From DASYPP01 sp036006525 (GTDB taxonomy: Bacteria > Gemmatimonadota > Gemmatimonadetes > Gemmatimonadales > GWC2-71-9), in contig DASYPP010000087.1 of NCBI GenBank assembly GCA_036006525.1, positions 1-41,347 on the forward strand: a stretch of 41,347 nucleotides of DNA, in the 5' to 3' direction. Below the pieces are notes generated by a model. It ran no database searches and had not been told where the DNA came from. It was given only the letters and a program-made list of their open reading frames with translations. Positions 33,656 through 41,347 of this stretch are shown here, one piece after another; the first letter of the stretch is position 1; every line of letters begins with the position of its first letter. The position numbers were made by a program, and so were the translations under genes.

Positions 33656-35392
33656 TCAATACCTCCAACTCGTTGTATCAGCGCCAGCGGGTGCATTCTT
33701 CCGAATCTGGTCCATGATCCGCGGAATGAACATCTGGGCGTAGCGGAGCCGCGAGTAGGCGTTCGCCCGGGTGTGGTCCCCGTTCCAGCAGTGTTCCGCG
33801 CGAGGCTCGTAATCTACTTCGGCATCGGAGGGTGGGTTGGTTCGGGCCTTCAGAACCTGCTCCACCAGGTAGACGGCATCGTTGAGATAATAGTTATCGG
33901 CCTCGCCGACGTAGATGTGGAGCTTGCCGCGCACTTTGGGGCCCAGGGTGGGCCAGTCGCGCTCCAGAATGTGGCTCAGGTCAAAGTGATCCCGCCAGTA
34001 CTGGGCGACCGCGTGGTCGATCTCGCCGGTCGCCTTGTCCCAGATCGGCGCGGGATATCCGTCGGCGGCTACCGGTGAGAAGACCGCCTGCCAGATGTCC
34101 CACTGCCCGCCGGAGCGCCCCCTGGTGCCGAGCACCAGCTCCAGGCGGTTTTCACCCTCGAGGGTCCAGTTGATCTGGCCCAGGTAGTCCCGGTGTGCCG
34201 GGCGGGCGAGGCGAAGCCACGGAGCGTCGGGGTAGTAGGCGTTCTTGTCGTCGTAGATGTTGGTCAGCTCGAAGGCACGGAAGTCCACCGGGTCCGGACA
34301 CGCGACCCAGGCACCGTTGAAATCGTCGGGGTAGAACATCTGCACCGCCATCGCCTCCCAGCCACCGGTGGAGCCGCCGTAGGTGAACCGGGCATACCCC
34401 TGCCCTATGCCGCGATACTTCTTCTCCAGGTAGGGGAGCAGCTCCTGCATGATCGCATCGCCGTAGGGGCCGTTGTTGGCGGAATTCACGGCGTAGGAAT
34501 CGTCGTAGTACGGCGTGGGATGCTGGATCTGAATCAGGAGCACCCGGGGGAATCCGGGGCCGGTCCAATCCTTATAGAACTGATATGATGCCTGCTGCTG
34601 GATCCGGTTATACCCCGCCAAGTGAAACCGGGTGCTGTAATCGGGCTGGAGCGTGGTGTCGGGTGGCGTCTCACGCCAGGGGCTGAAGTCCCCCGGAAAG
34701 TGGCCATGGTCGATCACCAGGGGATAGCGGGCGTTGGGGTGCTCGTCGAATCCCTCGGGCAGGATGACGTGGGCGCCGAGGAACACGGGGCGACCCCAGA
34801 AGCGGGTGAGCAGCTGGCTCTGGATCCGTTCGTGGCGCACGTACCTGGTGTCGGCGGGTGGGGCGATGGGCGGGATGATCGAGTCGAGCGAGATCCGGAC
34901 GAGTTGTGGATCACCGGACCGCAGTGTCACCCACATCGGCACGCTGTAAAGGTTCCCCGGCTTCTGGTTCCATTGCTGGCCCTCACCCATGTCGGGCGGA
35001 AGCTTCACCGTGTGCCCGTCCGCCCGGTGAAAAGTCTCGTAGCGGTTAAGCAGCGCCTGGACCCGGTAGCGGCCGGAGGGAATCTGGTTGATGCGTTCCA
35101 GCGGATAACCCACCGCCCGGCTGTCCACGACGGCCACAGTTCCGGGCGCGAGCGCGTCCACGTCGATCCCGAAGGCTTGCTGGGTTTCGGTGCCGCTGGA
35201 GATCTGAAATCGCGGCTCGGCGGTCGAGTCTTTGGAGACCAGCACCAGCAAGCGGCCGTCGAGCGGCGCCGCGCTTCGGGATCGGGGAAAGCTGACCTCG
35301 AACCGGGGGCCGGAGACATTGCCGGGAGTCTGTTGCCCCACGGCAATCGAGGGGAGTAACAGCGAAGCGATGACGAGCAGTTCTCGGGTCAT
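33656..35392 (-). CDS. Secreted alpha/beta-hydrolase, esterase-like
   Basis: 578 residues with a signal peptide cleaved near AVG-QQ (about 19/20). Residues 25-200 form a beta-rich N-terminal region; 200-570 carry an alpha/beta-hydrolase of the esterase-D/feruloyl-esterase type, with VFLGAHVILPEGFD and nucleophile elbow GGSTGGW (Ser341). A late EHCWNGDHTRANAY block may hold the catalytic His. It is probably active in the periplasm or outside the cell on an ester; the substrate is unknown. Its start overlaps the fucosidase stop by 4 bases and it ends 4 bases before the acylase gene. There is no sign of damage. Confidence 0.8.
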   Translation of the reverse strand: MTRELLVIASLLLPSIAVGQQTPGNVSGPRFEVSFPRSRSAAPLDGRLLVLVSKDSTAEPRFQISSGTETQQAFGIDVDALAPGTVAVVDSRAVGYPLERINQIPSGRYRVQALLNRYETFHRADGHTVKLPPDMGEGQQWNQKPGNLYSVPMWVTLRSGDPQLVRISLDSIIPPIAPPADTRYVRHERIQSQLLTRFWGRPVFLGAHVILPEGFDEHPNARYPLVIDHGHFPGDFSPWRETPPDTTLQPDYSTRFHLAGYNRIQQQASYQFYKDWTGPGFPRVLLIQIQHPTPYYDDSYAVNSANNGPYGDAIMQELLPYLEKKYRGIGQGYARFTYGGSTGGWEAMAVQMFYPDDFNGAWVACPDPVDFRAFELTNIYDDKNAYYPDAPWLRLARPAHRDYLGQINWTLEGENRLELVLGTRGRSGGQWDIWQAVFSPVAADGYPAPIWDKATGEIDHAVAQYWRDHFDLSHILERDWPTLGPKVRGKLHIYVGEADNYYLNDAVYLVEQVLKARTNPPSDAEVDYEPRAEHCWNGDHTRANAYSRLRYAQMFIPRIMDQIRKNAPAGADTTSWRY

Positions 35393-36780
35393 TCCACTAC
35401 CTCCGGTGAACGGTCGAACTCCAACACCACGACCGAGCAGACCGGGTCGGGCGGCGTCGGGGGCAGAGTAATGATCGCACCGGGACCCTCATTGGATACC
35501 CGGAGCGGTCGCAGCTCCGGGTCGGCCAGCAGGTAGGCTTTTTGGACCGGCGTCCTGAGTCCGGGGACTTCAAGCCCGTCGGTGGTCCATTCGGTGAGAA
35601 AGAGATACAAGCGGTTCGCCTTCGACGTCGCCCGGAACCGGGCGTGCGCGAAGGGTGATGCCATTGTGCCGTGGATGGCCGAGCCGTTGACCGCCATCCA
35701 GGCGCCCAGGGCGTGCAACCGCTCGACGCTCTCTTCGGGAAATGTGCCATCGCTCTTCGGCCCGATGTTAAGCAGCAGGTTTCCGCCCTTGGATGCGGTC
35801 TCCACCAGGAGCCCGATCAACTGCGCTACCGACTTGAAGTCGTGGTCGTGGCTGTTGTAGCCCCAGTTACCGTTCATCGTGATACAGGATTCCCAATCCA
35901 CGCCGGGCCAGCCGGTCGCGGGAATCTCCTGCTCGGGAGTGCGGAAATCACCGAGCGGATCGGTGATCGGCACCGGGGACCATCCTTCCACCCGGTTGTT
36001 CACGATTACGTTGGGCTGGAGGGTCTTGCACTTCTGATAGAGCACCCGGCCCAACTCGTGGGTCCAGGTACCCTCCCACTGCCCGTCGAACCACATCACG
36101 CCGATGTCGCCATAGTTGGTGAGGAGCTCGGTGACCTGGCCGTGGAGATACTCCAGGTACCTGGCGTAGCGGGCGCCTTCGGCCGACCGAGTCTCAGCCT
36201 CCCAGTCGCGGCGGGGGAGATAATCGGGATGATGCCAGTCCATGATCGAGTGATACCAGCACTGGCGGATGCCGCGCCTGCGGCAGGCCTCCGCCATCTC
36301 CCGCATGATGTCCCGCTTGAACGGCGTGGACCGCACGCAGAAGTCAGTGAGCTTGGAATCGAACAGGCAGAACCCGTCGTGGTGCTTGGTGGTGATGGTG
36401 AGGTAGCCCATCCCCGCTTCCTTCGCCAGCGACACCCAGCGGTCGGCATCGAAGAGCGTGGGATTGAACCGGGCGACGAGCTTGTCGTACTCAGTCACCG
36501 GGATGTGAGCGTTGTTGCGGATCCACTCCGCGTAGTCGGTTCGCCCGCCCCACTCGCCGGCCAGGATCGAGTAGAGTCCCCAGTGGATGAACATCCCGAA
36601 GCGGGCTTCGCGCCACCACCCAAGGTCGGACAGTGGGTAAGTGGGCAGGTGGGCCGAACTGGGAAGGGGCGTGGCAATGGGTGTGAACGCGGTCAGCCAG
36701 CTGGGCGGGCGGTTTAGCGCTATCGCGCCTAATGCGGCGGCACTGGTTCCCAGGAAGGCGCGACGGTGGAGCGACGTCAT
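35389..36780 (-). CDS. Alpha-L-fucosidase, GH29, with Tat-like signal
   Basis: 463 residues from the ATG at 36780. The N-terminus, LHRRAFLGTSAAALGAIAL, looks like a twin-arginine signal. GH29 features follow: RFGMFIHWGLYS (about 60-71), TTKHHDGFCLFDS (130-142), and MWFDGQW with the expected nucleophile Asp232. The general acid is not fixed in GH29 and cannot be assigned here. GH29 enzymes retain configuration and remove terminal alpha-L-fucose from glycans or polysaccharides. The gene opens the hydrolase operon and is divergent from the GH36-like gene across 155 bases. Confidence 0.92.
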   Translation of the reverse strand: MTSLHRRAFLGTSAAALGAIALNRPPSWLTAFTPIATPLPSSAHLPTYPLSDLGWWREARFGMFIHWGLYSILAGEWGGRTDYAEWIRNNAHIPVTEYDKLVARFNPTLFDADRWVSLAKEAGMGYLTITTKHHDGFCLFDSKLTDFCVRSTPFKRDIMREMAEACRRRGIRQCWYHSIMDWHHPDYLPRRDWEAETRSAEGARYARYLEYLHGQVTELLTNYGDIGVMWFDGQWEGTWTHELGRVLYQKCKTLQPNVIVNNRVEGWSPVPITDPLGDFRTPEQEIPATGWPGVDWESCITMNGNWGYNSHDHDFKSVAQLIGLLVETASKGGNLLLNIGPKSDGTFPEESVERLHALGAWMAVNGSAIHGTMASPFAHARFRATSKANRLYLFLTEWTTDGLEVPGLRTPVQKAYLLADPELRPLRVSNEGPGAIITLPPTPPDPVCSVVVLEFDRSPEVVE

Positions 36781-36935
36781 GGCTTTACCAGCCCGCCGAA
36801 TGGATTGAGCATCACCGAAAGGATCGAGCAATGAGTCGGCACCCCCCAAAGATGCACTGCCGCGGCCGTTCCGGCGAGCCGGGATGCCCCGGCTTGTCTT
36901 GCCATTTCCTCCGTGAGGGTGCAACCTGTGGCGCC
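36781..36935. promoter_or_regulatory. Divergent promoter region of fucosidase and GH36-like gene
   Basis: 155 bases between two divergently read hydrolase genes must hold both promoters. I see no convincing -35/-10 pair. A palindrome, AGCCGGG-ATGC-CCCGGCT at 36877-36894 followed by TGTCTT, lies about 40 bases upstream of the GH36-like ATG. It may be a leader stem-loop or a regulator site. Confidence 0.4.
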
Positions 36936-39032
36936 ATGAATTCCGCCGCGCTCGCCTTCCTTTGCATCGCCCCGACTCTCGCCGCGGCCCAGGCCCCCAC
37001 CGAACCTCCCAACGCCCCCACGATCGTCGAGATCAGTGACCGCCGCGTGGTGCTCCGCTACCAGGACCGCGTACTGCTCGACGCCAGCGTCGCGACGACG
37101 GGGGGACCGGTCGAATTCCGCCGGCTCACCGATTCCACCGGCGGCCGGGTGACCCAGGTGCTCAAGTGGACAGCCGGCGGCAACGGCCGGCTTACGATAA
37201 GCGGCGTAGTGCGGGGATCGCCCGAAGCGTTCGGGGCCGAGTCGGAGCCGCGCGAGGATGGCCTGCCGGTGGTGCGCCACGCGAGCGGACCGGTCACCAA
37301 CCGGCTCAATCGGGCGGTCTACGATCGGCGGGCCGACTGGGTGCTGTCGGTGGATGTGCCCGCGCGGGTTGAACTGACGCCGGTGGCCGGTGCCGACAGC
37401 GGCGTCAGCTACCAACTCACCGCGACCGGCGGCGAAATCTCGCTCCGGTTCCGCCCCCGATTCTACCAACGGCACCGTGGCCTGGCGGAGTACCGACCCT
37501 GGCAGTACCGGCCCTGGCAGCAGTCGGTCGCCGGGTGGACGTCGTGGTACGCCTATTTCGACCGGGTCACCCAGGACGACATCCATCGCACGGCCGATGT
37601 GCTGGGTGTGGTGCTGCGGCCCTTCGGCTACCGCTACCTCCAGATCGACGACGGCTACCAGCAGCTCCCCATCGGCCTTCCGGATCATTGGCTCAGCGCG
37701 AACCCGAAGTTCCCCGACGGCCTGAGCGCGTTGCGCGGCTACATCAGCGCCCGGGGGCTCGAGCCCGGCATCTGGACCAACGTCAGCTTTCAGGACCGCG
37801 CGGCCGCGGAGGCGCACCCCGCGTGGTTCGTGCCGACCGAGAACGGCGGCCCTGCGTCGGGCAACTGGGTGGGCTACGTGATGGACGCCAGTGCGACCGG
37901 CACGATGGATTCCCTGGTGCTGCCGGTCTACCGGGCGCTTCGGCAGATGGGCTGGACCTACTTCAAGCTCGACGCGCTCCGCCATCTCCGCTATGAGGGC
38001 TACAACAGTCACCCGGCGTACTTCAGCGGGAAAGGGCTGGACCGCGCGGCGGTGTTCCGGAGCTTCGTGCAGCAGGTTCGTGAGACGATCGGGCCCGATG
38101 TTTACCTGCTCGCCTGCTGGGGAATCCGCCCGGAGCTGATTGGACTGGTGGATGGAGTGCGGGTAGGTGACGACGGCTTCGGCTATGGTTCCTTCGCGCA
38201 GTACAACTCCTTCAACAACGTGGTCTGGCGCAACGATCCGGACCATATCGAGCTGCACCAGCCCGACGGGTACCGGGCCGCGACGCTCACCACGCTCACC
38301 GGTTCCGTGCTGATGCTGACCGACCGCCCCGAGGTCTATCGAACCGATCGGGTGGAGGCCGCGAAGCGTACCGCCCCGGTGCTGTTCACCCGGCCGGGGC
38401 AACTGTACGACGTGGACCCCTCGCGCTCCTCGCTCCTGTCGCTGGCAGCGACCGAGCTGAGCGGCTCCGGGCCCCGTCCGTTCGACGCCGACCAGCGCGA
38501 GGTGGTCACCCTCTACCAGCTCGATCTCGCGCGACCCTTCGAAGAGTGGACGGTGCTGGCCAGCACCCGCGACGATCCCGCCGTCATCCCTCTCGCCGAG
38601 CTCGGGCTGCTGCCCGGCGCTGACTACCTCGGCTTCGAGTTCTGGACCCGGCAGCCGCTCGGCGTGGTGCGCGACACCTTGCGCTCCCGCCCGATCGACC
38701 CGCGCTACGGTGTCGAAGTGATCTGCCTCCGCCGTCGACTGGACCATCCTCAGGTGCTGGCGACGAATCGCCACGTGACCTGCGGCGGCCCCGATCTGAG
38801 CGAAGTTGTCTGGCGTGACAATGCATTGACCGGGGCGAGCGAGCTGGTGGCGGGCGACCCATACGAGCTCTACCTGAATGAGCCGGGGGGATACCGGTTC
38901 GTTGGAGTGGACGTGGTTGGGGCGCGCGTGATCGGTCAGAAGGTGGAAGGGGCCATGCGGGTCATCCGGATCGAAAGCATGTCCGGAGGGGTGGCGCGCT
39001 GGAGCGTGCGGTATCGCAGCGTGAGGGAGTGA
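36936..39032 (+). CDS. GH36-like alpha-galactosidase (clan GH-D), secreted
   Basis: 698 residues from the ATG at 36936. Signal peptide 1-19 (ends AAAQA). An N-terminal beta domain (about 25-180) precedes the TIM-barrel catalytic domain, which has GWTSWYAYFD at 200-209, YLQIDDGYQQ at 234-243, YFKLDAL at 342-348 (nucleophile Asp346) and RVGDDG at 409-414 (probable acid/base Asp). A C-terminal beta domain follows. These are the hallmarks of clan GH-D; alpha-galactosidase is most likely, but related specificities are possible. A GAGGG (36914) is about 17 bases before the ATG, rather far for a ribosome binding site. Its stop is 7 bases from that of the convergent kinase. Confidence 0.85.
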   Translation: MNSAALAFLCIAPTLAAAQAPTEPPNAPTIVEISDRRVVLRYQDRVLLDASVATTGGPVEFRRLTDSTGGRVTQVLKWTAGGNGRLTISGVVRGSPEAFGAESEPREDGLPVVRHASGPVTNRLNRAVYDRRADWVLSVDVPARVELTPVAGADSGVSYQLTATGGEISLRFRPRFYQRHRGLAEYRPWQYRPWQQSVAGWTSWYAYFDRVTQDDIHRTADVLGVVLRPFGYRYLQIDDGYQQLPIGLPDHWLSANPKFPDGLSALRGYISARGLEPGIWTNVSFQDRAAAEAHPAWFVPTENGGPASGNWVGYVMDASATGTMDSLVLPVYRALRQMGWTYFKLDALRHLRYEGYNSHPAYFSGKGLDRAAVFRSFVQQVRETIGPDVYLLACWGIRPELIGLVDGVRVGDDGFGYGSFAQYNSFNNVVWRNDPDHIELHQPDGYRAATLTTLTGSVLMLTDRPEVYRTDRVEAAKRTAPVLFTRPGQLYDVDPSRSSLLSLAATELSGSGPRPFDADQREVVTLYQLDLARPFEEWTVLASTRDDPAVIPLAELGLLPGADYLGFEFWTRQPLGVVRDTLRSRPIDPRYGVEVICLRRRLDHPQVLATNRHVTCGGPDLSEVVWRDNALTGASELVAGDPYELYLNEPGGYRFVGVDVVGARVIGQKVEGAMRVIRIESMSGGVARWSVRYRSVRE

Positions 39033-39039
39033 GCGGCTA

Positions 39040-41347
39040 TCAGTTCGCCTTGTCCACCGCCGCCTTCATCTGCGCAACCCAGTTGGGAATCACGCGCAGA
39101 TAGGACGCGCTGGTCTGCTCCGGTCCCTGGAGGTAAATGATGCCGCCGTCGTGCGAGAGCCGGTTGGACCAGCCCGCCGTATCGGAGAAACGGGGATCCC
39201 GCGCCCAGTAGGTGGGGGCGCCCTGGGGCTCACCAGTTTCGGGGTTTACCAGCACGGTGTACCAGGACACACCGGCGCGGTAGAGCACCGTCGTGGCGGA
39301 GAGCCAGAGCGGTTCCACCCCCGCCGAGGCGACTTGCCGTCGCCGGCCGGGCGCTGAGAACGGGGCGGTGATGACCTGTCCCTCCATCGTCTGGTACATG
39401 ATGAGCTTGCCATTGGGAGAGACCGAGGCGAACCGGGAACCGGTCACCACGGTGTCCAGTTTCGCGGTTTGCGCGGTGGGATCGAACCGCATGGTGACCG
39501 ATCCGACCCAGTTCTGAGCGAGCGCGGTATGCTCCCCCTGGTAGTCGGCTGGATCGGGGCTGGTGCCATCCCAGGGCGCCGTAAACAGCGTGTCGGGCCG
39601 GGCTCCGGGGCTCGGCGAGCCGCGGAGAACGGTCCAGCGGCTGGAATCCCGAACCCCGATCAGGAGTGTTTCGCCATCGGGGCTCCACAGTGGATGCCGG
39701 ACAAATTCGTCGCGCAGCCAGGTGAAGCGCTGGCCGTCCCGCAGATCGTAGACCCGGAGTTCCATCCCGTCCTGACTCTGCGCCGCCACTGCCATCCACC
39801 GCCTGTTGGGGCTCAGGTCATACCGCTGGAAGTCACCCGACTCCATGGGGAACGGTACCGGCGTCCCCCCTGCCCTGAGGCTCACCAGCCGCCCGATTGT
39901 CGCGTCCATGCCGGGCGCGTAGACCAGACTCCCATTGGCGGCGATGTCATAATGCGCTTCGCCCACTGCCTCCCGACGGACCTCGGTCAGCAGGCTGGTG
40001 GGACGCCCCGCCAGATGTGTCCCCGGATCATAGGGCGCGGCCGCCAGGGTGCCGTCGAGCGTCAGATAGATCAGGTAGCGCTGGTCCACCACGCGGAAGG
40101 CGGTGCCGACCACCGGAGGGCCTGCGCTGCCATCCTGGCGCGCCGAGCGAATGAGAACCGTGCTTCCGGAATCGGGATCGACCACCGAGCCGTTGCGATT
40201 GACCGAGCAGACCAGGATCCGCAGCACCGGTTCCCATTGCCCGTAGAGACAGCGAGGGGTCTGAGCACTGCGGGCCGTGACCGCGTCCACGTCAAGCCGG
40301 CTGAGCCGGTAGCCGTCCATATCGGTCGCAATGACCTGGGTCGGCGACACCCAGTCCATCGTGGAAGTCGCCGTGGCGTCCAGCAGGCGCCGGGGTTCGC
40401 CACCGCCGATCGGTACCGCCATGATCTGCTGTCCCACCAGGAACGCCACCCGCTTGCCGTCCGGCGAAATCCGGGGTGCGGTCCCCCCGCGGGTGCCGGC
40501 GATGGAGTGGGCTTCGGCATCGTGCAGGCTTCGATACCAGAGCTCCGTGGAATCACCCTGCCCGCCGGCGTAGACGACGAAGTCCCCGGTTGGAGCGATG
40601 GAGATATTGCGGAAGGAGATGCCGTACGAGATGCCGGCGGTGCGGGCCGCGAAGATGACGGGTGCGCCGTCGGGCAGCGCGGCGTCGTAGACGACTGGTC
40701 CAGCGGCCGCCGGCCGACGTGCGAGGTTCCAGGCCGCAAGCCCCAGGAGCGCGAGGACGAGTATCCCGAGCACGGCGCTCACTGCCCGCCATGGACCTGC
40801 TGCGCCCGGTCTCCTGGCAGTCGGCGTCGACCGACCCGATACGCTGCGTCCGGCCAGGGCTTCGGCAAACTCGGCGGCCGTGGCAAAGCGGTCGGCCGGA
40901 AGTTTCTCCAGCGCAGTCAATACCGCGGAATCGACGTGCGGTGGCACCGTTCGACGCTGTCCGGTAATGTCCGCCGGCTCCGCGGTCATCACTTTGGCGA
41001 CGATGGCCTGCGCCGTGGGTCCGGTGAACGGCGGCTCGCCCACCAGCATCTCATAGGTCACGCAGCCCAGCGCATAGACGTCGCTCCGGGCAGTGATCTC
41101 CCGCTCGCCCATCGCCTGCTCGGGACTCATGTAGGTCGGAGTGCCGAGCGACATACCGGTTTCGGTCATCCGGGTGCCACCAGCCTTGCTGGCGGCCAGC
41201 GCGATCCCGAAGTCCGCGACCAGCGCCCGTCCGTCGTGCAGCAGGATGTTTTCCGGCTTGATGTCGCGGTGGATCACGTTGTGGCGGTGGGCGTAGTCCA
41301 GGGCCGACGCCACCTCGGTCGCGATCCGGACGGCATCGCTGATAGGG
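39040..41347 (-). CDS. Ser/Thr protein kinase with TolB/WD40-like sensor domain (N-terminus cut by window edge)
   Basis: The frame is open to the window edge, so the glycine loop and catalytic Lys lie outside; about 768 residues are visible. HRDIKPEN, DFG (VADFGIAL), GTPTYMSPEQ and DVYALGCVTYEM mark the Hanks kinase domain. One membrane helix (AVLGILVLALLGLAAW) is followed by a long beta-propeller-like region with repeated SPDGKRVAF, SPNRRWMAV, SPDGETLLI and SPNGKLIMY blades (PD40/TolB type). It is probably a receptor kinase sensing something outside the cytoplasm. Similar kinases abound in Gemmatimonadota and Acidobacteriota. Confidence 0.93.
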   Translation of the reverse strand, partial: PISDAVRIATEVASALDYAHRHNVIHRDIKPENILLHDGRALVADFGIALAASKAGGTRMTETGMSLGTPTYMSPEQAMGEREITARSDVYALGCVTYEMLVGEPPFTGPTAQAIVAKVMTAEPADITGQRRTVPPHVDSAVLTALEKLPADRFATAAEFAEALAGRSVSGRSTPTARRPGAAGPWRAVSAVLGILVLALLGLAAWNLARRPAAAGPVVYDAALPDGAPVIFAARTAGISYGISFRNISIAPTGDFVVYAGGQGDSTELWYRSLHDAEAHSIAGTRGGTAPRISPDGKRVAFLVGQQIMAVPIGGGEPRRLLDATATSTMDWVSPTQVIATDMDGYRLSRLDVDAVTARSAQTPRCLYGQWEPVLRILVCSVNRNGSVVDPDSGSTVLIRSARQDGSAGPPVVGTAFRVVDQRYLIYLTLDGTLAAAPYDPGTHLAGRPTSLLTEVRREAVGEAHYDIAANGSLVYAPGMDATIGRLVSLRAGGTPVPFPMESGDFQRYDLSPNRRWMAVAAQSQDGMELRVYDLRDGQRFTWLRDEFVRHPLWSPDGETLLIGVRDSSRWTVLRGSPSPGARPDTLFTAPWDGTSPDPADYQGEHTALAQNWVGSVTMRFDPTAQTAKLDTVVTGSRFASVSPNGKLIMYQTMEGQVITAPFSAPGRRRQVASAGVEPLWLSATTVLYRAGVSWYTVLVNPETGEPQGAPTYWARDPRFSDTAGWSNRLSHDGGIIYLQGPEQTSASYLRVIPNWVAQMKAAVDKAN

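Noticed and set aside
37491..37520. A 15-base tandem duplication encoding YRPWQYRPWQ before the GH36 barrel
   Set aside because: Related enzymes as I recall them have a similar Tyr/Trp-rich pair here, so it may be an ancestral feature rather than a recent duplication.
36777..38774. A 665-codon open frame antisense to the GH36-like gene
   Set aside because: It is the shadow of a GC-rich gene with few stops in the opposite frame. The composition is Arg/Gly/Val/His-rich without domains, and the sense frame has a signal peptide and all clan GH-D motifs.

Overview
The window is GC-rich, densely coded DNA with one tRNA, one ribosomal protein gene and about 32 protein genes, most on the minus strand. 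The gene content suggests a Gram-negative-type, aerobic soil or sediment bacterium, most likely of the Gemmatimonadota. The clues are a Bat (aerotolerance) operon, membrane Ser/Thr kinases fused to TPR or TolB-like beta-propeller sensor domains, a bacillithiol-type glycosyltransferase (BshA), class I dihydroorotase with PyrR, many signal-peptide hydrolases and frequent GTG/TTG starts. The taxonomic call is inference; no marker gene here fixes it.

Layout. Positions 1-7.5 kb: a UbiA-type prenyltransferase (cut by the left edge), coaX, birA, uppP, bshA, miaA and mutL, all minus. Positions 7.6-17.4 kb: a long minus-strand run scpA-scpB-rluB-moxR, a repeat hairpin, then DUF58-membrane protein-batA-batBC-batDE, with 4-base overlaps between nearly all genes. 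BatB/BatC and BatD/BatE look fused. Positions 17.5-19.2 kb: rpsT (plus, GTG start) facing a coiled-coil/zinc-ribbon protein. Positions 19.4-23.8 kb: pyrR-pyrB-pyrC, copD, copC and tRNA-Ser(GGA). Positions 24.1-28.4 kb: a plus-strand MacA/MacB-like exporter (lipoprotein adaptor, ATPase, two permeases). Positions 28.4-36.8 kb: a minus-strand unit of secreted hydrolases (alpha-L-fucosidase, esterase, penicillin-acylase-family enzyme) followed by a kinase-TPR protein and a family 2 glycosyltransferase. A GH36-like alpha-galactosidase is divergent from this unit at 36.9-39.0 kb. A second kinase, with a beta-propeller-like sensor, runs off the right edge.

The most striking feature is non-coding. 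In the first 23.8 kb essentially every free gene 3' end is followed, within 0-11 bases in ten of eleven cases, by short tandem repeats of 7-9 bases. Most loci have a reverse-complementary second arm, so they can form long imperfect hairpins. The unit sequence differs from locus to locus (GTAAGCA, GGTACTG, GTAAGGCG, TTTAGTGA, GGATTGAGG, GGGAATG, CACGGAG and a CGCAAAGGC type) while the architecture is the same. The purine- or G-rich arm usually comes first in the sense of the upstream gene, and several stop codons lie inside the arm. One locus is nested inside another, a nonamer version sits in frame in the acylase gene, and a different repeat sits in frame in the mutL linker. The hydrolase/kinase region on the right has almost no intergenic space and lacks the hairpins. 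It carries instead a 20-codon remnant of a second acylase gene between the kinase and the glycosyltransferase.

Functionally the left two thirds are housekeeping: cofactors, undecaprenyl recycling, tRNA modification, mismatch repair, chromosome condensation, pyrimidine synthesis and copper handling. The right third is accessory: export, extracellular glycan/ester/amide hydrolysis and signalling.
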